Source: Ignavibacteriaceae bacterium (lineage in GTDB: Bacteria; Bacteroidota; Ignavibacteria; Ignavibacteriales; Ignavibacteriaceae). Taken from it: a stretch of 7,108 nucleotides of DNA. Each line of letters begins with the position of its first letter. Position 1 is the stretch's first letter. Of the stretch, positions 1 through 6,083 are shown in pieces. The notes under the pieces are model-generated. The model had not been told where the DNA came from, searched no databases, and saw only the letters and a program-made list of their open reading frames with translations. The stretch is from contig JAPHUI010000250.1 of NCBI GenBank assembly GCA_026193755.1, positions 1 through 7,108 on the forward strand. Direction: 5' to 3'. A program made the translations under genes and the position numbers.

Positions 1-128
1 ACTATCTTCTTTATTAATGTATACAAAATAGGAGCATAACGATCGTATAATTGCTCTAAAGCTTTGGAATCATATCCTGCAATCTTGAGCATTATTTCGG
101 CATCTGTTAATGTATTACTTTCAGCCAA
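1..128 (-). CDS. ECF-type RNA polymerase sigma factor, N-terminal part (cut by window edge)
   Basis: This is the beginning of a sigma-70 family, ECF-type sigma factor, which would direct core RNA polymerase to a dedicated promoter set. Only about 42 residues are visible. They contain DAEIMLKIAGYDSKALEQLY followed by DRYAPILYTLIKKI, the typical start of sigma region 2, with the acidic lead-in, the 'ALEQLYDRY' helix and the hydrophobic helix after it. There is no ATG at a sensible place. I chose a TTG at 128-126 because AAGGA lies about 8 bases upstream and an in-frame TAA stop occurs a few codons further up, so the protein cannot extend much. The wording of the helix is reminiscent of the SigK-like ECF group, whose partners are RskA-type anti-sigma factors. 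That fits the upstream neighbour but is inference. The promoter-recognition region 4 is outside the window. Confidence 0.8.
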   Translation of the reverse strand, partial: MAESNTLTDAEIMLKIAGYDSKALEQLYDRYAPILYTLIKKI

Positions 129-164
129 TTCAGTATTTCCTTCAATTTTTTAATGTTTTAAGGT

Positions 165-195
165 CAAAACTAAAATTATTGAAAAAAATAAGCAA
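165..195 (-). promoter_or_regulatory. Possible Bacteroidota-type promoter for the sigma factor gene
   Basis: On the minus strand TAGTTTTG (172-165) matches the Bacteroidota -7 consensus TAnnTTTG exactly. A TTG (195-193) lies 20 bases upstream, as expected for the -33 element. Transcription would start near 158, leaving a leader of about 30 bases before the TTG start codon. This would let the sigma gene be transcribed independently of the TonB-like gene upstream. It is a motif match only, in very AT-rich DNA. The rest of the 198-base gap (129-326) shows no open frame and no convincing terminator. Confidence 0.35.
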
Positions 196-326
196 TTTAA
201 GTACCACTGATGTAATGCATCATTTGGATACAAAATCGTAGAAATGATTGGATTATTTTCAAATAGGAATTGGTAGGACGTAAAAAAGACCACCCGTAAA
301 ATTTCAGAGCATTTCTGGATTCATCT

Positions 327-1565
327 TTAAAGCTTAAACAGAATTGGTATTGTGACCTGTACTTTAATCGGTTTCCCTCGCTGTTTGCCAGGATTAAACT
401 TTGTTTTTAAAATAGCATCCAATGCCGCTTCATCACAACCTCCTCCAATACCTTTAACAACTTCTGCACTTGTCACTACACCCGTTTCATCAACAAATGC
501 TCTAACAAAAACTTTTCCTTCAATGCCAACTCGCTTTGCTATTACAGGATATTCTATTTTACTTTGAATTTCCTGAAGACCTCCAATCGGCTCAGGCATC
601 TCTTCGACAGCAACGAAATAAGTTGGTTCCTCCTTAATTTCTAAATTTTCTTTGGGAGGGGGAAGAGAAATTTCCTCTTTCACCTTAGAATCTTCAAACG
701 GCGAATTTTTTGTCAACTCAACCAGCGGTGCATTGATAGGTTCTGGTAGGGTCGGCGGTGCTGTAGGAAGAATATTTTGTTCAATCTTTGAAGCAACGTT
801 TGTTTCTTTATCCTGAATATCCTCAATAGGAATATTTCTTACAACCTCGACATTCGCAGAATGCATCAAACTATTTGTCCTTAACAAATCCAATATGTAA
901 TGCGTGTTGTCAACAGGTTCAAAAATTTCATTCTTAAATTCTGTTATTTCAGAAGTATTACCAATAAGAAAATATGCTGCAACAGAGACTGACAAGACAA
1001 ATAAAATAATAGAAATTAATACATATTTTCTTAGATTATTGTGCGGTGAGGAAATTATTTCGGATTTGATTTTATACTGATTACGAGAAGGTTCTAAAAG
1101 TTCTTTTTTTTCTAAATCCTTTGTGATTTGAGTCGATGTAATAAACTCGTTTAGATCTCTGGATTTCTTTGTTTTAACTTCCTGAAATTCACTTACGTCC
1201 ATCGGTAAAGAATCGGAAATTGATAAAGAACTCCAGTCCATATTGTCTTTTGCAGCAAGTTTTTCTGAAGATTCATCAACAGATTTTTCTTCTTTTATCT
1301 CAACAATTTCCAATTCATTATCATCTTCCGCTCCAAATATCGAACGGGTCAATTTTTTTATCATATTATCTTTTGCATTGGGGGAAGGTATTTCAGCCAC
1401 CAGGATAGAAGGCAACAGTGAAGCAAGGTTTTGATATTGCGCCAGTTCTTTCCATGGAAAGTTCTCGTCATTTTCTTTCATAACGCGTAAACTTTTAATC
1501 TCATTTTCATTTATACATCCTAAAACTTCCAGTTTTACTAGTTCTATCTCCTTTTGTTTATCCAT
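327..1565 (-). CDS. TonB C-terminal domain membrane protein with an RskA-like anti-sigma N-terminus
   Basis: This 412-residue protein is probably anchored in the inner membrane. Residues 1-80 resemble the cytoplasmic domain of RskA-type anti-sigma factors: an early 'KLEVLGCINENEIKSL' helix, a central helix with LASLLPSI, then 'PSPNAKDNMIKKL', which matches the family's Pro-rich turn and closing helix. Residues 81-178 are acidic/lysine-rich and look unstructured. Residues 181-201 form one hydrophobic segment (YVLISIILFVLSVSVAAYFL) preceded by an Arg-Lys pair, so the N-terminus should be cytoplasmic. Residues 265-330 are rich in Pro and Glu, like the periplasm-spanning part of TonB. Residues 330-412 are a TonB C-terminal domain, with YPVIAKRVGIEGKVFVRAFV, 'DETGVVTSAEVVKGIGGGCDEAA' split over two strands and a helix, and a closing strand VQVTIPILF. 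No ExbB/ExbD genes are adjacent. The ATG at 1565 has only weak ribosome-binding signals (AGG 4 bases away, GGAG 12 bases away). The TonB call is firm; the anti-sigma call is moderate. Confidence 0.85.
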   Translation of the reverse strand: MDKQKEIELVKLEVLGCINENEIKSLRVMKENDENFPWKELAQYQNLASLLPSILVAEIPSPNAKDNMIKKLTRSIFGAEDDNELEIVEIKEEKSVDESSEKLAAKDNMDWSSLSISDSLPMDVSEFQEVKTKKSRDLNEFITSTQITKDLEKKELLEPSRNQYKIKSEIISSPHNNLRKYVLISIILFVLSVSVAAYFLIGNTSEITEFKNEIFEPVDNTHYILDLLRTNSLMHSANVEVVRNIPIEDIQDKETNVASKIEQNILPTAPPTLPEPINAPLVELTKNSPFEDSKVKEEISLPPPKENLEIKEEPTYFVAVEEMPEPIGGLQEIQSKIEYPVIAKRVGIEGKVFVRAFVDETGVVTSAEVVKGIGGGCDEAALDAILKTKFNPGKQRGKPIKVQVTIPILFKL

Positions 1566-1615
1566 ATAACCTACTTTACTCCAAAGTGATTTTGCTTTAA
1601 TTTTTAGCGATTTCC

Positions 1616-1635
1616 TTACTCGATATTTTGAGTAA
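1616..1635. repeat. Short inverted repeat upstream of the TonB-like gene
   Basis: TTACTC (1616-1621) and GAGTAA (1630-1635) are perfect 6-base arms around an 8-base AT-rich spacer. The repeat lies 50-70 bases upstream of the minus-strand ATG at 1565, where it could be an operator or a leader hairpin. In DNA this AT-rich such a repeat may arise by chance. Confidence 0.3.
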
Positions 1636-1747
1636 TAATATTATTTAAATGCTATGATTTAATTGAGGTTCTCGTTTGTGCAATTTGAATACCATCTTAA
1701 TTTTTAATAAAATTAGTAAAAAAATCTAAACTTGCCTTATCCTTAAA

Positions 1748-1773
1748 TGACGGAGCGCCAGAATTGACCGTCA
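1748..1773. repeat. Inverted repeat TGACGG-N14-CCGTCA between the divergent genes
   Basis: The arms TGACGG (1748-1753) and CCGTCA (1768-1773) are perfect 6-base complements around a 14-base spacer. This is the most GC-rich patch in an otherwise very AT-rich 280-base region. It lies 72 bases before the alaS start on one side and just downstream of a TATAAT element on the minus strand on the other. It could be a protein-binding site or a hairpin at the 5' end of the minus-strand transcript. The rest of 1566-1845 shows no open frame and no RNA gene that I can recognise. Confidence 0.45.
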
Positions 1774-1778
1774 CATAC

Positions 1779-1808
1779 ATTATACATTTCAAGGATTTAT
1801 GCTTACAA
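1779..1808 (-). promoter_or_regulatory. Possible sigma-70-like promoter facing the TonB-like gene
   Basis: On the minus strand TTGTAA (1808-1803) and a perfect TATAAT (1784-1779) are separated by 18 bases. Transcription would begin near 1772, giving a leader of about 200 bases and placing the TGACGG/CCGTCA inverted repeat at the very start of the RNA. Organisms of this group often use a different promoter consensus, so the match is tentative. Confidence 0.3.
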
Positions 1809-1845
1809 CGTATTTTAGTATTTTTGTTTGTTAATTAAATCAATA

Positions 1846-4440
1846 ATGAAAACAATGACTTCTAATCAGATAAGAAAACAATTTTGGGAATTTTTTAAAG
1901 GTAAAAAACATAAAATAGTTTCTTCAGCCCCGGTTGTTCCATTTGACGATCCTACCCTTTTATTTACAAATGCAGGTATGAACCAGTTCAAGGATGTTTT
2001 TCTTGGAACAGGAAAAAGAGATTATAAGCGAGCAGCAGATACACAAAAATGTATACGTGTAAGCGGCAAGCATAATGACCTCGAGGAAGTTGGGCACGAT
2101 ACATATCATCATACATTTTTTGAAATGCTGGGTAACTGGTCTTTCGGCGATTACTATAAACCTGAAGCAATTGAGTGGGCCTGGGAACTTTTAACAGAAG
2201 TATGGAAACTACCAAAAGAAAGACTTTGGGCAACAGTCTACAAAGATGATGACGAAGCTAACAAGTTGTGGAAAACCAAAACAGATATTAAACACAATCA
2301 TATTCTAAAGTTCGGAGAAAAAGACAATTTCTGGGAAATGGGTGATACCGGACCTTGCGGACCGTGTTCAGAAATTCATATAAACCTTGGTGACGATTTT
2401 GATAATCCTGAATATGTAAACGCAGGAACACCTGAATGTATAGAAATCTGGAATCTCGTTTTCATCCAGTACAATCGCGATGAAAATGGTGTGCTGCATG
2501 ATCTCCCAGCAAAACATGTTGACACAGGAATGGGTTTCGAACGTGTTTGTGCGGTTCTTCAAAAGAAAAATTCAAATTATGATACTGATATTTTCTCTCC
2601 TTTGATCGAAGAGATTTCAATTCTTAGTAAAGTCAGTTACGAAAAAGAAGAAGATAAAATACCGATGCGAGTAATTGCCGATCACATTCGTGCGTTAACT
2701 TTTGCAATAGCTGACGGAGCGGTTCCGGGAAATGAAGGAAGAGGTTATGTTCTTCGGAGAATTTTAAGGAGGGCTGCGCGATACGGGAGAAAAATTAATC
2801 TTAACGAACCTTTCCTTTCCAAACTTGTGGATGTTTTGTCAGCAAATATGGGAGAGGTTTTCCCCGAGATAAAAGAAAAAAATGATTACGTTAAAAAAGT
2901 AATTCAAGGTGAAGAAGAAAGTTTCAACGCAACACTGGACAGAGGTATTGAACTATTTGAAGAAATAGTGAAAAAGCTTAATAAGAAAAAAGGAAAAATA
3001 ATTCCGGGTGAAGATGTATTTAAACTTTATGATACTTTTGGATTTCCTGTTGATCTTACAAACATAATGGCAACCGAAAAAGGATTTTCAATTGATGAAG
3101 TTAAGTTCGGTGAGCTGATGGACCAGCAGAAAGAAAGAGCTCGTGAAGCCTCAAAAGAAAAATTTTCATCAGTTAATGTAGTTCTAAATGATCTAAAAGG
3201 ATTTAAGCTGATAAGTCCCGAGCCAACTGTCTTTACAGGATATGATGAACTTGAAACTAATTCGAAAGTTTCTGGTTTCAAACGTGATAATGAGACCGAC
3301 CTGGTTATTCTTGACCAGAGTCCGTTTTATGTTGAAGCAGGCGGACAGGTCGATGATACGGGTTTTCTCCTTATAAATGATAATAAACTGAAAGTGGTTG
3401 ACCTTCAAAAAGTCGATAATCAAATCATTCATATTGTTCCCAATGATAAACAGAAATTAATTGAACCTGGTAAAGAAGTAATTGCCGAAGTTGATTCTAA
3501 TCGACGGTGGGACATTATGCGCAACCATTCAGTTACACATTTTCTTCATGCTGCATTAAGAAAAATCCTGGGGACACATGTTCAGCAAGCAGGTTCTTAT
3601 GTAGGACCCGATCATTTGCGTTTCGATTTTACTCATTTCACAAAACCAAGTCCAGAAGAAATGAAAGAGATTGAAACACTTGTAAATGAACAGCTCAGAA
3701 GAAATTTACCTATGATTCATCACAGAAATATTCCGTTTGAAGAAGCAAAAAAGATGGGGGCGTTAATGTTTTTTGGGGACAAGTATGGTGACAAAGTAAA
3801 CGTGGTTCAATTTGGAGATTACACTATGGAATTCTGTGGAGGTACTCACGTTAAAAATTCATCTGAGATAGGTTTGTTCAAGATTATCAGCGAATCTTCG
3901 ATTGCAAGCGGAGTTAGAAGAATTGAGGCTGTCACCGGTGCGGGTGTTGAGAAGTATATTCAATCTCAGCTAGAGCATATGAAACAATTCAGTCACAGGA
4001 TTGATGAGCTGCTCGAAACTAAAAAGAAACTTGAAAAAGAAATCTCAGATTTAAAACTCAAGGAGAAACTTGGGCAGCTTGATCATATTCTTTCTTTACA
4101 TTCAGAAGAAAAAGGAATAAAAATATTTAAAGGAAAAGTTCAAGCAGATAGCATGGATGAATTAAAATCCTTTGGTGATGAGTTGAGAAATAAAATGGGC
4201 AGCGGTGTTGGAGCCTTAATTTCTCAAATAGAAGATAAAGTCGGGATAGTTGCAGTTGTTAGTGATGATCTGATTAAAGAGAAAAAATTAAGTGCAGGAA
4301 AAATAGTTGCTGAACTTGCTAAGTTAGTTGGCGGCGCAGGTGGTGGTCGTCCTCATCTTGCAACTGCCGGAGGAAAAGATGTTTCGGGCATTCCTGCAGC
4401 CATAAGTAAAGTTGAAAAAGTAGTCGGTGAATTTCTATAA
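1846..4440 (+). CDS. alaS: Alanyl-tRNA synthetase
   Basis: This class II synthetase charges tRNA-Ala with alanine in the cytoplasm and clears mischarged Ser/Gly. The 864-residue length matches the bacterial family. Class II motif 1 is around residues 35-50 (DPTLLFTNAGMNQF), motif 2 around 88-103 (HHTFFEMLGNWSFGDY), and motif 3 at 228-233 (GMGFER). The tRNA-recognition domain contains PGNEGRGYVLRR (N296) and YDTFGFPVDLT near 395-405. The editing site has HxxxH at H561/H565 and the C664/H668 pair in FCGGTHV, so it has all four zinc-binding residues. A charged coiled coil (about 711-745) leads to the C-terminal C-Ala domain with GGAGGGRPHLATAGG from 829. I chose the ATG at 1846; the ATG at 1855 (MTSNQ) is equally credible from family alignment, and a TTG at 1828 would add six unlikely residues. 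No Shine-Dalgarno is visible. TATTTTTG at 1819-1826 matches a Bacteroidota -7 box but lacks a -33 partner. Confidence 0.98.
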   Translation: MKTMTSNQIRKQFWEFFKGKKHKIVSSAPVVPFDDPTLLFTNAGMNQFKDVFLGTGKRDYKRAADTQKCIRVSGKHNDLEEVGHDTYHHTFFEMLGNWSFGDYYKPEAIEWAWELLTEVWKLPKERLWATVYKDDDEANKLWKTKTDIKHNHILKFGEKDNFWEMGDTGPCGPCSEIHINLGDDFDNPEYVNAGTPECIEIWNLVFIQYNRDENGVLHDLPAKHVDTGMGFERVCAVLQKKNSNYDTDIFSPLIEEISILSKVSYEKEEDKIPMRVIADHIRALTFAIADGAVPGNEGRGYVLRRILRRAARYGRKINLNEPFLSKLVDVLSANMGEVFPEIKEKNDYVKKVIQGEEESFNATLDRGIELFEEIVKKLNKKKGKIIPGEDVFKLYDTFGFPVDLTNIMATEKGFSIDEVKFGELMDQQKERAREASKEKFSSVNVVLNDLKGFKLISPEPTVFTGYDELETNSKVSGFKRDNETDLVILDQSPFYVEAGGQVDDTGFLLINDNKLKVVDLQKVDNQIIHIVPNDKQKLIEPGKEVIAEVDSNRRWDIMRNHSVTHFLHAALRKILGTHVQQAGSYVGPDHLRFDFTHFTKPSPEEMKEIETLVNEQLRRNLPMIHHRNIPFEEAKKMGALMFFGDKYGDKVNVVQFGDYTMEFCGGTHVKNSSEIGLFKIISESSIASGVRRIEAVTGAGVEKYIQSQLEHMKQFSHRIDELLETKKKLEKEISDLKLKEKLGQLDHILSLHSEEKGIKIFKGKVQADSMDELKSFGDELRNKMGSGVGALISQIEDKVGIVAVVSDDLIKEKKLSAGKIVAELAKLVGGAGGGRPHLATAGGKDVSGIPAAISKVEKVVGEFL

Positions 4441-4494
4441 AATATTTTATAACTAAACTTCTTTACAAATCATTAAACAAGAATTTAATGAAAG

Positions 4495-4515
4495 ACCCTG
4501 AAACGAGTTCAGGGT
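4495..4515. repeat. REP-like palindrome overlapping the radA ribosome-binding site
   Basis: ACCCTGAA (4495-4502) and TTCAGGGT (4508-4515) form a perfect 8-base-pair stem with a 5-base loop, ACGAG. The right arm contains AGGG (4511-4514), the only Shine-Dalgarno-like sequence for radA, 7 bases before its ATG. Palindromes of the general form 'CCTGAA-loop-TTCAGG' followed by TGACA are, to my recollection, common dispersed intergenic repeats in several bacterial groups. Only one copy is in this window, so its repetitive nature cannot be shown here. No U-run follows, so it is not a classical terminator. The remainder of the 4441-4521 gap is plain AT-rich sequence. Confidence 0.6.
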
Positions 4516-4521
4516 GACAAA

Positions 4522-5871
4522 ATGTCTAAAACCAGAATTAAATATATCTGTTCTAACTGCGGATACGAATCACTCAGGTGGCTGGGTAAGTGCCCGGAAT
4601 GTGAAAGCTGGAACTCATTCAATGAAGAAATAATAGAAACCTCCAAACGTAAACTTGCAATTTCCAAATCAAAATTTGAACTGAATACAATTGATACAAT
4701 TTCTGCAAATGAAAAAGACAGAATAAAAACCGGGATAGCTGAATTCGATAGAGTTCTTGGTGGTGGATTGATGCAGGGATCGGTTATTCTTCTTGGCGGT
4801 GATCCCGGAATTGGAAAATCAACTCTTGCAATGCAGGCAGCAGCGAACATCAATCAGAAAGTACTTTACGCAACGGGAGAAGAATCAGAAAAACAAATTA
4901 AGATAAGAGCAAGCAGACTAAAATTAAATTCAACTGAGTTTTATGTTCAGGCGGAGACAAACCTATCAGAAATTCTCGGAGCCGTCAACCAACTTTCACC
5001 GGCTGTGGTTGTAATTGACTCAATTCAAACAATGTATAGAAGTGAACTCGACAATTCTCCTGGAACCATAACACAAATTAGAGAATGCACGGCACTTTTG
5101 ATGGAAGAAGCCAAGAAAAAACAATATTGTGTAATAATAATAGGTCACGTTACTAAAGAAGGAATGATAGCCGGACCTAAATTGCTTGAACATATGGTCG
5201 ACACTGTGATTCAGTTTGAGGGTGAATCGAATTACTCTTTCAGGATTCTTCGTGCGCAAAAAAACAGATTTGGAAGTACGAATGAAATTGGTGTTTTTGA
5301 AATGCACGAAAACGGTTTGCGAGAGATAAAAAATCCGAGTGAATTATTTTTAAGTGAAAGAGAAAAACAGACTCCCGGTTCTGTCGTCACCTCAAGCATT
5401 GAAGGAACCCGCCCAATTCTCCTTGAAGTGCAAGCATTAGTTACACCGTCTAACTATGGTTACCCACAAAGAGTTTCAAACGGATTTGATCAGCGAAGGC
5501 TTTCAATTCTTCTCGCCGTTCTCGAGAAGAGGGCTAACGTCCGGGTTTCAGCTACAAATGTTTTCGTGAACATCGCCGGTGGAATTCGGATAACAGAAAC
5601 TGCCGGTGACCTTGCAGTATGTGTTGCAATAGCTTCAAGTCTGACAGAAAAAGTGATTGATAATCAGACGATTGTCATCGGTGAAGTTGGTCTTGGTGGA
5701 GAAATTAGAAGTGTAGGACATATTGAAAAAAGAATTCAGGAGGCTGAAAAACTTGGGTTTAAATCTGTGATAATTCCATCAGGGAATTCTAAAGGTTTAA
5801 AGATTTCAGGTAAAATAAAATTCCACTCTGTTGAAAATTTAAAGCAAGCAATAGATATAACTCTCTCTTAA
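4522..5871 (+). CDS. radA: DNA repair protein RadA (Sms)
   Basis: RadA is a RecA-like, DnaB-type ATPase that helps process recombination intermediates by driving branch migration. The 449-residue length is close to the family norm (about 450-460). In order: a four-cysteine zinc finger at C10/C13/C24/C27; a Walker A motif GGDPGIGKST at 92-101; a Walker B strand VVVIDSIQT with D166; the RadA-specific KNRFG motif at 247-251; and a C-terminal Lon-protease-like domain from about residue 275, with GEVGLGGE at 387-394. All signature motifs are intact. The ATG at 4522 is supported because the zinc finger starts within ten residues, as in other RadA proteins. It follows alaS by 81 bases and could be co-transcribed. 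Its AGGG ribosome-binding sequence sits in the right arm of a palindrome that could mask it. No convincing terminator follows. Confidence 0.98.
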   Translation: MSKTRIKYICSNCGYESLRWLGKCPECESWNSFNEEIIETSKRKLAISKSKFELNTIDTISANEKDRIKTGIAEFDRVLGGGLMQGSVILLGGDPGIGKSTLAMQAAANINQKVLYATGEESEKQIKIRASRLKLNSTEFYVQAETNLSEILGAVNQLSPAVVVIDSIQTMYRSELDNSPGTITQIRECTALLMEEAKKKQYCVIIIGHVTKEGMIAGPKLLEHMVDTVIQFEGESNYSFRILRAQKNRFGSTNEIGVFEMHENGLREIKNPSELFLSEREKQTPGSVVTSSIEGTRPILLEVQALVTPSNYGYPQRVSNGFDQRRLSILLAVLEKRANVRVSATNVFVNIAGGIRITETAGDLAVCVAIASSLTEKVIDNQTIVIGEVGLGGEIRSVGHIEKRIQEAEKLGFKSVIIPSGNSKGLKISGKIKFHSVENLKQAIDITLS

Positions 5872-6083
5872 AAATTTTCAATCCGGCAATTCTTAAATTT
5901 TAGAACAATAGTTCCCTTTTTTCCCGGAATAATTATTTCAATCGAATTAAGCGATTACCCGACACTCACAAATGAATTTTCTTTAGCCCTTTTATCAGCA
6001 CTAATGACCGACAGATAAAATTTAATATCTTCATTAACCCTCACAGATTATCATTGTAACAGTAATTTTCAGAGGATACAAAA
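5872..6083. other. Intergenic region between radA and the DUF5916 gene
   Basis: This 212-base AT-rich stretch has no open frame of note. An AT-only stem (5871-5877 with 5895-5901) and a 4-base GAAC/GTTC stem followed by a T-rich run (about 5903-5923) are the only terminator-like hints, and both are weak. A clear AGAGGA ribosome-binding site (6071-6076) lies at its right end. A promoter for the downstream gene is expected here, but I cannot pick one out. Confidence 0.5.

Noticed and set aside
208..222. Small hairpin TGATG-TAATG-CATCA just upstream of the predicted sigma-gene promoter
   Set aside because: A 5-base stem in AT-rich DNA is expected by chance, and nothing else supports an operator.
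305..318. CAGA/TCTG mini-hairpin just after the TonB-like stop codon, considered as a terminator
   Set aside because: The stem is only 4 base pairs and no clean T-run follows on the minus strand.
352..567. Plus-strand open frame of 71 codons inside the TonB-like gene
   Set aside because: It is a shadow of the minus-strand coding sequence, with no recognisable protein features and no ribosome-binding site.
1764..1786. Plus-strand TTGACC and TATACA as an alaS promoter
   Set aside because: The spacer is only 11 bases, too short for a sigma-70 promoter.
1828..1845. TTG start extending AlaS by six residues
   Set aside because: The added residues do not match the family N-terminus, no ribosome-binding site precedes it, and two ATG codons follow at once.
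5871..5923. Terminator after radA
   Set aside because: One candidate stem is made only of A/T pairs and the other has just four base pairs. Neither is good enough to call.
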